Below, piece by piece: positions 8,200 through 16,764 of a stretch of 64,000 nt of DNA. The first letter of the stretch is position 1. Every line of letters starts with the position of its first letter. Both the position numbers and the translations under genes were made by a program. The stretch is taken from contig NZ_JAQFFK010000003.1 in assembly GCF_027594145.1 (NCBI RefSeq), forward strand, positions 186,001 to 250,000, given 5' to 3'. Origin of the DNA: Methanococcoides alaskense. GTDB lineage: Archaea > Halobacteriota > Methanosarcinia > Methanosarcinales > Methanosarcinaceae. Under the pieces are notes generated by a model. That model was not told the DNA's origin and searched no databases. It saw only the letters and a program-made list of their open reading frames with translations.

Positions 8200-9291
8200 A
8201 TGGGAATACAGGAAGATATTCAGGCAGTCGAGGACGAGATACGTAAAACGTCTTACAATAAAGCTACTTCACATCATATTGGTAGATTGAAAGCTAAACT
8301 CGCACGTTTAAGAGAAGAGGTTGTAAAGAAGGCTTCTACCAAATCCGGCGGTGATGGGTATTCCGTGAAGAAGTCCGGTGATGCTACTGTTGCTCTTGTG
8401 GGTTTTCCTTCTGTGGGTAAGTCCACGTTACTGAACAAGATCACAGGCGCTAATTCAGAGGTGGGTGCCTATGAGTTTACCACCCTTGATGTCATTCCCG
8501 GTGTGCTGGACTATAAGGACGCGACCATTCAGGTGCTTGATGTACCTGGTCTGGTAAGGGGTGCGGCAAGTGGTCGTGGCCGCGGGAGAGAGGTCATAGC
8601 TGTTGTGCGTAATTCCAATCTGGTACTGTTCCTGCTGGATGTTTTCCAGCCCGGGCATTATAAGGTGCTTATACAGGAGCTTTATGATGCGGGGATAAGG
8701 TTGAACACGAGTCCTCCTGATGTAGTTATCAAGAGGAAGGACCGTGGCGGGGTCACTATAAGTACTACGATGGAGCTGGAGCTCACTGATGATCTTATCA
8801 AGGCAGTACTTGGTGAATATAAGATACATAATGCCCATGTTCTGATAAGGGATAACATCAATGTGGACGAACTTATCGATGTTATAATGGGTAACAGGGT
8901 ATACGTTCCTTCAGTCATTGTCGTTAACAAGGTCGATCTTGCCAATGAGGAGATTCTCAATAAGATGGAGGAGCTATTCCCTGATGCAACGTTCATTTCC
9001 GCTAACGAGGAGAAGAACCTCGAAGCCGTGAAGGACCTAATATACGATTCCCTGGATTTCATCAGAGTATATCTAAAACCGCAAGGCGGCCTTGCCGATA
9101 TGGATGAGCCTCTGATAGTGACGGACGGCGTTACCGTTGGTGATATCTGTGAACGTCTGCACCGCGATTTCAGGGATAAGTTCAGGTATTCTCAGGTATG
9201 GGGCACCTCAGCTAAACACCCCGGTCAGCGTGCCGGCCTTGACCATTATCTTGACGATGGTGATCTTCTGACCCTTATCATACAAAAATAA
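8200..9291 (+). CDS. DRG-family GTPase (Obg superfamily) with C-terminal TGS domain
   Basis: The protein has 363 residues. An N-terminal helical segment (MGIQEDIQAVEDEI) is followed by G1 GFPSVGKSTL near residue 70, the effector region with TTLD, G3 DVPGLVRGAA, the DRG-type glycine/arginine stretch SGRGRGRE, G4 NKVD, and a TGS domain over the last 80 residues. The family occurs in all archaea and eukaryotes and binds ribosomes or RNA; its precise role in archaea is unsettled. The start has GTAGGGAAC upstream. A tRNA-Gln gene follows after 49 bases, an arrangement consistent with a housekeeping locus. Confidence 0.94.
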   Translation: MGIQEDIQAVEDEIRKTSYNKATSHHIGRLKAKLARLREEVVKKASTKSGGDGYSVKKSGDATVALVGFPSVGKSTLLNKITGANSEVGAYEFTTLDVIPGVLDYKDATIQVLDVPGLVRGAASGRGRGREVIAVVRNSNLVLFLLDVFQPGHYKVLIQELYDAGIRLNTSPPDVVIKRKDRGGVTISTTMELELTDDLIKAVLGEYKIHNAHVLIRDNINVDELIDVIMGNRVYVPSVIVVNKVDLANEEILNKMEELFPDATFISANEEKNLEAVKDLIYDSLDFIRVYLKPQGGLADMDEPLIVTDGVTVGDICERLHRDFRDKFRYSQVWGTSAKHPGQRAGLDHYLDDGDLLTLIIQK

Positions 9292-9340
9292 ACATTTTTT
9301 GCATAACAAATAAGTATCATTATGCCTATGCAAGGTGTGA

Positions 9341-9413
9341 AGTCCCGTTGAGTAGCGGTCAATCTTTCAAGCCTTTGGAGCTTGAGACCCCGGTTCGAAT
9401 CCGGGCGGGACTA
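9341..9413 (+). tRNA. tRNA-Gln (anticodon TTG)
   Basis: The acceptor arms AGTCCCG and CGGGACT pair perfectly. The anticodon arm is CAAGC-CTTTGGA-GCTTG (anticodon TTG), and the T arm is CCCGG-TTCGAAT-CCGGG. It is 73 bases including the discriminator A, without encoded CCA or intron. An A+T-rich stretch at about 9307-9320 is at the right distance for a TATA box. Confidence 0.93.
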
Positions 9414-9829
9414 CTACATTTATTGTAGGCAGTCCTATTGTTTTTGAATAGGTTTTTTAATTATTCCATATCGAAGAAAGCATTTTCTCAGTTATTCGGA
9501 TATATTCTGAATGCTTTCAAGATCAAGAAGTATTTGATGAAATTGATTATATAATAACCGGAATTATCTCCAATCCCGCCAGATAGGAAGCAAAGTTGCA
9601 GATAAAGGATAGGATCAATACCTTTTTGATATTTAGCTCCAATATCACTGTTCGACTGACTCTGGATAATAACAGTTGCAAGCTCGGCATTCTTCGCGAT
9701 AGAGTTCGAGAAGTACTTGTATAAGAGAAAAAGAGATTATTAAAAAAGAATTTAGAATGGATCATTGGAAGATCGCTTTCCAAATATCCATCCAATTCAC
9801 ATTTTCAGCTATCCTGTATGCCAACGATC
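9414..9829. other. Intergenic region without a supported gene
   Basis: About 415 A+T-rich bases separate tRNA-Gln from the convergent surface-protein gene. An 82-codon minus-strand frame (9547-9795) is low-complexity and has no ribosome binding site. A short plus-strand frame ending near 9724 has no homology that I recognise. It may hold decayed sequence, but I cannot identify it. Confidence 0.5.
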
Positions 9830-11797
9830 TCATTGCTTCCTTAGTCTATATGTGATCGATAGCAAACCAATGATCGCAAATATAGCTTCAAATCCTGGTG
9901 TTCTCTTTTCTTCGGCCGGGGCTGTAGCCTCCAGAACTTCTTGCAGGTCTTCATGCATTAGAAGAGAAACTCCCAGGAATGCTGGATCATCAGAGTAGTA
10001 GACGTATAGACTGTTCAACAGTTCATCAACTTCTGCGTCACCATCAGATCCTTCGCTCACGACAACTGTGATCAGAGCATTTTCTCCAGCTCCTCTGATC
10101 TCTCCCATTTTTGAGGCAACAGAATCCTCTATTTCTTCAGCTGTCAGCTCGATCTCATCCATGTCATGGGTCATTAGAACAAAGAGATCAACATTGGGTG
10201 CAATGTCCTCTATACTTGACCTGTCATACACTGCCGGAATTCCTGCAGCTAATAATATCTTTCCAGCTGTTTTCTCATGGATTATTTCCAGAAGCTGTGC
10301 ATTTTCCTGACACACCTGTTCCAATTCAACAGGGTCGCAGTTTTTCAGGCTTATGTATATCCCATCAAATCCTGCAAGTGATTTCGTGTTGTAATCAAGG
10401 ACTTCCTCGATCACCTCAATTGAACTTTCGTTAATTCCATCTACGAAATCCTTCTTTTCATCAAGGATCATTGCATGGACCGTCATGTTATTTTCATGTG
10501 CAGACTTTATGAACCTTTCAGAGCTCCAGACATTGTTGATATCCGTTCTCAGGAACACTGTATTTATGCCACTGGCTTTTAGATCGTTTATCAGAGAAAT
10601 TGAGCTGTTGTCAGGATAAGGCTCAAAGATAAAGATCGCTTTTGTTCCACCATCAAAGGCAGTCATAGTGATGTCTTTCACAGGAGGCTGAGTGACCTGT
10701 ATATCACTTTCTGGCAAAGGCTCTTGCGTAACGACCTCTCCAGGCAGGACAAAGGTTGGTTCCTGTGGCGTATATTTGCGTACAAATGCATAATCCACAT
10801 CCATATATCCTGTGTTATTCAAGGTACTGGCCGTACTTGAATATAGGTATAATTTCAATTCATTATCCGGGATGTGATCAATTACAGTTTCATCTTCAAT
10901 GTCAGATGAATAATCCATCCTTGTGTCTCTTATCCCGTTATTGAACCATGAAACCTTTTTGAGATCATCCTCTTCATACCATGCAATACCTGATGTATAC
11001 CATGTCTTCTCCGCAATACCAAGGTTTGTCAGATCTCTTGAATTGAACCTATCGTCTTTCTTGGTCAGAGTCCACGAAACCTTGCTCTCATTGGTGAGTT
11101 CTGTACGATGGACTATCATATTTTCGCGTTCATCTTGTGGGTCAACAAATCCCTGCTCCAGTGCCGGGCCTCCCGGGTCGGTCCCTGTGGAAACCTTCAT
11201 TCTCTTGACAACGAACATGGAATTTATCCCAAATTTATCCCTGGAAGTTATTTTTGAAAAATCAGCGGGGTGTCTTTTCGGGGCTACCAGGCTGAGAATC
11301 CCATTGCCAATATCAATATCCCCTCCACCATTTGTTTCTGATCTCCAGTCCGTACTGCTCAAACGAGTTCCGACAAAATCATCGAAGAGATCGAACGTTG
11401 AACCCCCACTGCTAATGTCATTTGCAGCCGGATTTCCATAATGTATTGTCACATCGGTCATTCCATTAGAGGGAATAAAAGGAACTTTGATCCATATTAT
11501 AGCACTCTCTGATCCAGCATCCCACTCTTCGATCCAATGAGATAATTGCTGATCGTTTCTGGAAAATCTGATATCTGCCCCATCAGGCTTTGCTTTTGAG
11601 AAATCGAAATTTGAAGGATCCAGCAGAACCTGTAGCTGGTAATTGGTTAGATCCTTACCAGAGTTCTCTTTTATTGTCATTTCTTCAGAGTAACTCCAGT
11701 CTCCTCCGCCTGCATTGGATAGAGCAAGGCCTGTTCCTGTCATTCCGGTCAAAATAATTATGGAAATGAGCATAAATAAGATTATTTTTCCTTTCAT
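9830..11797 (-). CDS. Secreted DUF2341 protein with TIM-barrel-like domain and PGF-CTERM anchor
   Basis: The protein has 655 residues. A signal peptide spans about residues 1-26. It is followed by a DUF2341-type beta domain (DWSYSEEMTIKENSGKDLTNYQ at the start region; GGSTFDLFDDF near residue 140) and a lectin/LamG-like stretch to about 350. From about 375 a second domain alternates strands and helices (AIFIFEPYPDNSSISLINDL, TVHAMILDEKK, FDGIYISLKNCDP), as in TIM-barrel glycoside-hydrolase-like proteins. It ends with TPGFEAIFAIIGLL then basic residues, the PGF-CTERM signal processed by archaeosortase and lipid-anchored outside the cell. A surface or S-layer-associated carbohydrate role is inference. 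It is monocistronic. Confidence 0.8.
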   Translation of the reverse strand: MKGKIILFMLISIIILTGMTGTGLALSNAGGGDWSYSEEMTIKENSGKDLTNYQLQVLLDPSNFDFSKAKPDGADIRFSRNDQQLSHWIEEWDAGSESAIIWIKVPFIPSNGMTDVTIHYGNPAANDISSGGSTFDLFDDFVGTRLSSTDWRSETNGGGDIDIGNGILSLVAPKRHPADFSKITSRDKFGINSMFVVKRMKVSTGTDPGGPALEQGFVDPQDERENMIVHRTELTNESKVSWTLTKKDDRFNSRDLTNLGIAEKTWYTSGIAWYEEDDLKKVSWFNNGIRDTRMDYSSDIEDETVIDHIPDNELKLYLYSSTASTLNNTGYMDVDYAFVRKYTPQEPTFVLPGEVVTQEPLPESDIQVTQPPVKDITMTAFDGGTKAIFIFEPYPDNSSISLINDLKASGINTVFLRTDINNVWSSERFIKSAHENNMTVHAMILDEKKDFVDGINESSIEVIEEVLDYNTKSLAGFDGIYISLKNCDPVELEQVCQENAQLLEIIHEKTAGKILLAAGIPAVYDRSSIEDIAPNVDLFVLMTHDMDEIELTAEEIEDSVASKMGEIRGAGENALITVVVSEGSDGDAEVDELLNSLYVYYSDDPAFLGVSLLMHEDLQEVLEATAPAEEKRTPGFEAIFAIIGLLSITYRLRKQ

Positions 11798-11846
11798 AAA
11801 ATTCCCCTATCTTATTTATTACTCTGTTTTCATTTATATAATATGT

Positions 11847-12043
11847 GTGAAAAAGCCGGGGGACAATAACTTCTCAAATACTACTCAAAATTATGTATTA
11901 CAGGAGCAGGTTGACGAACACAAGGCAGCCAAAGGCAAGCTTTTCGGTACCTTTGATGGTGTTTTCACACCAACACTGCTTACAATTCTGGGAGTGTTGT
12001 AATTAAAGAGCTTGAAAATGTTGGAAAAAAAGAAGTAGAATAA
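11847..12043 (+). pseudogene. N-terminal stub of an SLC12-like amino-acid/cation-chloride transporter
   Basis: From a GTG at 11847 a 51-codon frame runs to TAA at 12000-12002. Its second half, KGKLFGTFDGVFTPTLLTIL, is the conserved start of the SLC12 (cation-chloride / amino-acid permease) family just before transmembrane helix 1. The family normally has over 450 residues with 12 helices; here the frame stops inside helix 1. A +2 frame then reads VVIKELENVGKKEVE and ends at 12043, which may be the tail of the same or another gene after a deletion. I interpret it as a deletion remnant. Confidence 0.6.
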
Positions 12044-12053
12044 AATTCATATC

Positions 12054-13115
12054 TCAGCAGATCCTTGGTATCAGATCACCTGTAGGTGTATCCACATACC
12101 TCATGCTTCCAATTGTTGTTCTCATCAGGACTTTACCTGAATTCGAATCTGTTGCCTCTCCTATGATCGCAGCATCTTTGCCATACTCATGCTTACGAAT
12201 TATTGATAGCACTTCTTCTGCATTTTCATCCTTTACACAAATGATCGCTTTACCTTCATTTGCTACTTCAAGAGGGTCGATGCCAAGCATTTCACAGGCA
12301 GATGATACTGATCCTCTTATAGGCAGGTCCTTTTGGTCAATAATAATTCCTGTTCCGCTTTTTTGAGCCATTTCGTTCAGTGCACCGGCAAGTCCACCAC
12401 GTGTCGGGTCCTTCATGGCTGATATTGCAGGCTTGCCTTCGATAGTTCGTATTGGAATAACTGACCTTATCATATTCCATAAGGGAGCTACATCAGATAC
12501 CAGATCAGTATTAAGATCGAATCCTTCCCTATGGGCCAGAAGTGATATTCCGTGATCACCTATGGTGCCTGTAAGGATTATTCTGTCACCAGGGCATAAA
12601 CCACAGTCCCTTATCACTTCATACGCGATCCCGATACCTGTGGTATTGATGATGATGGAATCAAGTCCATTTCTATCTACCGTTTTTGTATCGCCTGCTA
12701 TGATAGGAACACCCACCTCTTCTGCAGCTGCGTTCATGGATCGGATTATCTTCTCAAAAGAATCAAGTTCAAATCCCTCCGGCACGACCATTGCACATGT
12801 AAGGGCAAGAGGTGCAGCTCCCATTACTGCAAGATCATTAACTGTACCTGAAACAGCAAGCCTGCCAATGTTGGAATCTGGAAAGAAAGGTGGTTTTATC
12901 ACGTGGCTGTCTGTGGTTATCACGATCTCATCAGATCTCTCACTATCATGAATGTTACTTGCGATGTTTATAGTTGCACCATCATCGAGATCGTCAAGCC
13001 CTACAAGTCCCGCAGATCTGTTAGTTATGTTTTTGAGGATCACGTCACGTATCAGTGTTTGCATTGCCTCTCCGCCAGCTCCGTGTTCCATCCTTACGAT
13101 TTTATCTTTTGACAT
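12054..13115 (-). CDS. hypE: Hydrogenase maturation protein HypE
   Basis: The protein has 353 residues from the ATG at 13115, which has GTGAGGATC immediately upstream; seven further in-frame codons upstream are not needed. It contains VRMEHGAGGEAMQTLI near the start, TTDSHVIKPPFFPDSNIGRLAV, the PurM-like ATP-binding motifs VPIIAGDTKTVD and KDPTRGGLAGALNEMA, and ends in PRIC. The terminal Cys accepts the carbamoyl group from HypF and is dehydrated to thiocyanate, the source of the cyanide ligands of the [NiFe] site. It is the last gene of the hypCDABE operon. Confidence 0.95.
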   Translation of the reverse strand: MSKDKIVRMEHGAGGEAMQTLIRDVILKNITNRSAGLVGLDDLDDGATINIASNIHDSERSDEIVITTDSHVIKPPFFPDSNIGRLAVSGTVNDLAVMGAAPLALTCAMVVPEGFELDSFEKIIRSMNAAAEEVGVPIIAGDTKTVDRNGLDSIIINTTGIGIAYEVIRDCGLCPGDRIILTGTIGDHGISLLAHREGFDLNTDLVSDVAPLWNMIRSVIPIRTIEGKPAISAMKDPTRGGLAGALNEMAQKSGTGIIIDQKDLPIRGSVSSACEMLGIDPLEVANEGKAIICVKDENAEEVLSIIRKHEYGKDAAIIGEATDSNSGKVLMRTTIGSMRYVDTPTGDLIPRIC

Positions 13116-13144
13116 GATCCTCACTATCAGAAACAAGAATCCAT

Positions 13145-13798
13145 TTATTCAATATGCGATTCGATGTACTCTATCCATCTGTCAATGCTGACCCTGTCAT
13201 TTCTAGAGGTTAGCAGTATGGGTATTGATGGATTTAACTGTTCAATGTCAGCTTTCATTTTAGAAGGATCAGCAGATACAGCTTCACTGATGTCCACTTT
13301 GTTCACGATGGCAAGGTCAGAGGTCCTGAATATCATCGGATGCTTCAAAACAGTATCATCTCCCTCACTTACACTTACGACCACAATACGGACGTGTTCA
13401 CCAAGTTTATAGTCCACAGGGCAGATGAGATTCCCTACGTTTTCAATGAACAGAATATCAATATCTTCAAGGTCTATATCTGCTAATGACCTTTCGACAA
13501 GTTTAGCGTCCAGATGACATTCTCGTCCGGTGTTTGCAGCTACAGTTCTCACACCAAGTTTTTCAAAACGGGATGCATCCATCTGTGCTACCACATCACC
13601 CGCAATGACCGCTATTCTGTAACGCTCTTTGAGCGAATTTATAGCCTCTTCAATAAGTGTTGTCTTCCCTGAACCTATGGCTCCCATGATGTTCATGGCA
13701 AAAATTCTGTTTTTAACTAAAAGTTTCCTGTTGCTATATGCAAGTTCATTATTGGCTTTCAGGACATCTTTGTTGATATTTACTACGTGCATTAGCAT
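13145..13798 (-). CDS. hypB: Hydrogenase nickel incorporation GTPase HypB
   Basis: The protein has 217 residues from the ATG at 13798, which follows AAAGGGGTAG; a longer in-frame start at 13822 would overlap hypA. The P-loop GAIGSGKTTLIEEA is near residue 38. Further motifs are AGDVVAQMDASRFEKLGV, the metal-binding NTGRECHLDA, IENVGNLICPVDYKLG and NKVDISE. There is no His-rich N-terminus, so it can insert nickel but not store it. It works with HypA, whose gene is directly upstream (20 bases between the hypA stop and this start). Confidence 0.94.
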   Translation of the reverse strand: MLMHVVNINKDVLKANNELAYSNRKLLVKNRIFAMNIMGAIGSGKTTLIEEAINSLKERYRIAVIAGDVVAQMDASRFEKLGVRTVAANTGRECHLDAKLVERSLADIDLEDIDILFIENVGNLICPVDYKLGEHVRIVVVSVSEGDDTVLKHPMIFRTSDLAIVNKVDISEAVSADPSKMKADIEQLNPSIPILLTSRNDRVSIDRWIEYIESHIE

Positions 13799-13818
13799 TA
13801 TACTACCCCTTTCTAATT

Positions 13819-14202
13819 TCATATCTCGATATCTATCGTCTGAATAATGAGATCATTTCCACCTACCAGCTGAAGCAACTTGCCACATGTAGGGCAGGTC
13901 AGTCCTGTATATTCATAAAGGGGTGGCTGATCTTCACAACGAACGTTATCTGAAACCCCTGCATCTCCCCGGTATCCGCATTCACACTCTCCACATGGTG
14001 ATACGAAATTCACATCGATCTTTACACCTTTGGCAATACCATCCCGGGATAGAACCTCAAGGCAGAACAATAATTGGTCCGCGTTCACATGTGTAAGTCT
14101 GCCTATTTCCAGTTCTATGGAATTTACTGCCAATGCTTTATTATTATGTGCTGTTGCAATTACAGTCTCAAATATCTCACAAGCAAGTGAATATTCATGC
14201 AT
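13819..14202 (-). CDS. hypA: Hydrogenase nickel metallochaperone HypA
   Basis: The protein has 127 residues. It starts MHEYSLACEIFE, and His2 is the nickel ligand in HypA. A zinc domain in the second half has CGECECGY, a later Cys, and CPTCGKLL near the end. This is slightly longer than the usual 113-120 residues, with extra sequence in the zinc region. HypA delivers nickel to the large-subunit precursor together with HypB. It follows hypD after one base, so translation is likely coupled. Confidence 0.93.
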   Translation of the reverse strand: MHEYSLACEIFETVIATAHNNKALAVNSIELEIGRLTHVNADQLLFCLEVLSRDGIAKGVKIDVNFVSPCGECECGYRGDAGVSDNVRCEDQPPLYEYTGLTCPTCGKLLQLVGGNDLIIQTIDIEI

Positions 14203-14203
14203 T

Positions 14204-15295
14204 TTATATTCCTTTGTTACGTGTATATTTGTACCAGTTATAGCATGTGCCTTCCAGGCTTACCATGCAGGGGCCGACCGGATCTTCAGGAGAACATCTT
14301 CTGCCAAAGAGCGGGCATTGGGAAGGTTCAGCACGTGCTGTTAATATTTCAGCACAGATACAGCCTTCATAAAGATCATTTTCATGATCCTCGATCTCGG
14401 AAGCTCTTTTCTCATGAGAGGTCTTGTCATAGATATCAGCATGAACATTTACAGCATCGAACTGCTCAAACTCTTTTTTCAGAGCAAGGCCGGAATTTTC
14501 GATCATGCCAATTCCTCGCCAGTTACTATCGGTCTTCTTAAAGACGTGATACATAATTTCCCGGGCCTTGAGATTTCCCTCAACATTCACACAGCGTGGA
14601 TATGCATTTTCCACACAAGACCTGCCGGATATGATCTGGTCCTGGACCATGGCTATGCTGAGTAGAACATCGAGAACTTCAAACCCTGTTACAACAATTG
14701 GAAATCCCTTTTCTGAGATGGGATCATATGGATCTGTGCCAATGATCGTTGACACATGTCCTGGTGCCAGGAATCCGTCTACGTTCGTATCCTGTGTGAG
14801 GATCTCCATTGCCGGAGGCATAAGTTTATGGGATGTGATAATACTGAAGTTTTCAGGTAGTCCTCTTAATGTTGCAGCGGCATTGGATGGTGCAGTAGTT
14901 TCAAACCCAATTCCAAAAAATACAATATCAAGGGCAGGGTTATCTTTTGCGATCTTTATGGCATCATCGATACTGTAGACCATACGAATATCATATCCAT
15001 CCGATCTGGCATCGAATAAACTTCCCATGGTGCCCGGGACTCTCATCATATCTCCAAAGGAAGTGATCACCTTTCCGGATCTTGCCAGGGCAATTGCAAA
15101 GTCTATGTCCTTTGATGGGGTTACACAAACCGGACATCCCGGGCCGCTTAATAACTGAACGTCTTCAGAGATTATATCACGAATTGCGTATTTTGATATG
15201 GTCCTTTCATGGGTGCCACACACATGCATTATTCGAAGAGGTGTTGCATGTTCATTAATTCTTGATATAAGCTTTTGTTCAATATTTTGCATCAT
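14204..15295 (-). CDS. hypD: Hydrogenase maturation protein HypD
   Basis: The protein has 363 residues. It contains MHVCGTHERTISKYAIR, LLSGPGCPVCVTP, FFGIGFETTAPSNAA, GHVSTIIG and a C-terminal [4Fe-4S] region with CICAEIL, CPLFGRRCSP and GPCMVS. With HypC it holds the iron atom while the cyanide and CO ligands are added. It starts one base after the hypC stop; either Met of the initial Met-Met could serve. Everything expected is present. Confidence 0.95.
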   Translation of the reverse strand: MMQNIEQKLISRINEHATPLRIMHVCGTHERTISKYAIRDIISEDVQLLSGPGCPVCVTPSKDIDFAIALARSGKVITSFGDMMRVPGTMGSLFDARSDGYDIRMVYSIDDAIKIAKDNPALDIVFFGIGFETTAPSNAAATLRGLPENFSIITSHKLMPPAMEILTQDTNVDGFLAPGHVSTIIGTDPYDPISEKGFPIVVTGFEVLDVLLSIAMVQDQIISGRSCVENAYPRCVNVEGNLKAREIMYHVFKKTDSNWRGIGMIENSGLALKKEFEQFDAVNVHADIYDKTSHEKRASEIEDHENDLYEGCICAEILTARAEPSQCPLFGRRCSPEDPVGPCMVSLEGTCYNWYKYTRNKGI

Positions 15296-15296
15296 A

Positions 15297-15527
15297 TCAA
15301 CTGGGGTCCATCAGATCTCTTAATAATTTGAGAATTTCTTCGCTTTCTTCATCAGAGATCAATGAGATGGCATACCCTACATGAACAAGCGCATGCTTGC
15401 CTATGAGCGAACTATCAGCTCCCCCTATAAGATCAAGGTTCACCTTTCTCTTTATACCCCCGATATCCACAGTAGCTGTATTTTCATTCAGGATCGAAGT
15501 TATTTTCCCCGGAATGGCTATGCACAT
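15297..15527 (-). CDS. hypC: Hydrogenase chaperone HypC
   Basis: The protein has 76 residues. It begins MCIAIPGKITSI; the Cys after Met is the essential residue that carries iron to the large subunit. The OB-like core TATVDIGGIKRKVNLDL and the motif HALVHVGYAISLI are conserved. The open frame extends upstream to 15806 but lacks conserved sequence and would overlap the hydrogenase gene, so the start at 15527 is well supported. It is the first gene of hypCDABE, divergent from the hydrogenase structural genes. Confidence 0.93.
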   Translation of the reverse strand: MCIAIPGKITSILNENTATVDIGGIKRKVNLDLIGGADSSLIGKHALVHVGYAISLISDEESEEILKLLRDLMDPS

Positions 15528-15699
15528 ACTATAAAATAAGGGTATTTTGTATTTAATATGTGTTGCCTGCTGCCAATCATGTAGATTGCTATTTATGTAT
15601 GGAGGCAAAATAACTACAATAGTGGGATGGGTTCTAACGATCAATTTTAGTGGGGGTATCCGGATCCATTTCAACGATAATCCATATTGAGATGATCGC
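15528..15699. promoter_or_regulatory. Divergent promoter region, hyp operon and hydrogenase operon
   Basis: 172 bases separate the two operons. On the minus strand TTAAATAC (about 15553-15560) is a plausible TATA box for hypC. On the plus strand CTATTTATG (about 15588-15596) could serve the hydrogenase, giving a leader of roughly 80 bases. Joint regulation of both operons is likely from the layout. I see no clear operator palindrome. Confidence 0.45.
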
Positions 15700-16764
15700 T
15701 TGAGCGAAGAAAGTAAAAATTCAGGTAGCAGTGCCAATGATCTTGATTTCTTAAGGATGGACTGGCACAAGTTCCTTAAAGCAAGAAGGGCGGGCGCGGG
15801 GTTCAAGCTTCTGGAGAACTATAAGAACGATACTCTGGGAGATACTGATTTTCCTGTGACCCATGTCCTGTGGATACAGGGAGCCCAATGTACTGGCTGT
15901 TCTGAGTCTCTATTGGATGCTGCCAATCCGGATCTACTGAAAGCATTTGAGATACTCAACATAGATCTGGAGCGGCATGAAGCATTCCTTGCACATCAGG
16001 GGCTATTTGTGGATGGTGAGCCTGCCAATACGTCAGAACTAAATTCAGAGATCCTGCTCGATGAGATCAGTGAAAGGGGCGATTATATTCTGATGGTAGA
16101 AGGTGCGATCGCAAATGGTCCGGAAGGTTCAGGAAAATATTTCATGTCCGGAAACCGTAGCAGCAAAGAAATGTTCAAAAAGGCAGCCCAGAATGCTGAC
16201 CTTATAATAGCTGTGGGGACCTGTGCTGCATATGGAGGTATCAATGTAGCCAGTAGCGACATAGTTGATATTCTGGACTATAGGGGTGTCGCGTTCACGA
16301 AGAAAGACCCATCAAAAGGGATGTTGAAGGTTCTCGGAATAGATAAACCTGTGATCAATATTCCTGGTTGTCCTCCTCATCCTGATTGGATAATGTTTAC
16401 GTTAAGTGCAATTATCTCCGGTAATATCAAGATACCAGATGACCTGCCTGAGGTGCTGGATGAATTTGGCAGGCCAAAGGTGTTCTTCCCGCCGGATCAT
16501 AACGTCCATAAGGACTGTCCCCGAAAGGAATTCTTCAAAAACAAGGAATTTGACAGTTGTGTTGGTGGGGAAAAATGCCTGTTGAAAATGGGATGTCAGG
16601 CCTTCCTTGCACATGCTGACTGTGCACTGCGTAAATGGAATGACGGGCATAGTTACTGTGTTCAGGCAGGTTCTCCATGTATAGCATGTGTTGAACCGGA
16701 TTTTCCTGATAATGCAAGACCTCTGTATTCAAGCAAGAAAACAAAGAAAAAGGCTGATAGATAA
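15700..16764 (+). CDS. [NiFe]-hydrogenase small subunit without Tat signal
   Basis: The protein has 354 residues. The start is TTG at 15700, preceded by GAGATGATC, a good match to the extended archaeal ribosome binding site. The proximal cluster ligands are Cys64 and Cys67 in GAQCTGCSES, then the Cys in VGTCAAYGG and in PGCPPHPDW. The distal cluster His-Cys is in HKDCPR and the following CLLKMGC. The medial cluster region reads YCVQAGSPCIAC; a Cys stands where many group 1 enzymes have Pro, suggesting a [4Fe-4S] medial cluster. The N-terminus is hydrophilic with no Tat leader, so the enzyme should be cytosolic. It relays electrons from the active site. Confidence 0.88.
   Translation: MSEESKNSGSSANDLDFLRMDWHKFLKARRAGAGFKLLENYKNDTLGDTDFPVTHVLWIQGAQCTGCSESLLDAANPDLLKAFEILNIDLERHEAFLAHQGLFVDGEPANTSELNSEILLDEISERGDYILMVEGAIANGPEGSGKYFMSGNRSSKEMFKKAAQNADLIIAVGTCAAYGGINVASSDIVDILDYRGVAFTKKDPSKGMLKVLGIDKPVINIPGCPPHPDWIMFTLSAIISGNIKIPDDLPEVLDEFGRPKVFFPPDHNVHKDCPRKEFFKNKEFDSCVGGEKCLLKMGCQAFLAHADCALRKWNDGHSYCVQAGSPCIACVEPDFPDNARPLYSSKKTKKKADR

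Noticed and set aside
9547-9795. An 82-codon minus-strand frame after tRNA-Gln
   Set aside because: Low complexity, no start signal and no recognisable family.
15528-15806. Upstream extension of hypC to 169 codons
   Set aside because: HypC must begin with Met-Cys; the extension is not conserved-looking and overlaps the divergent hydrogenase gene.
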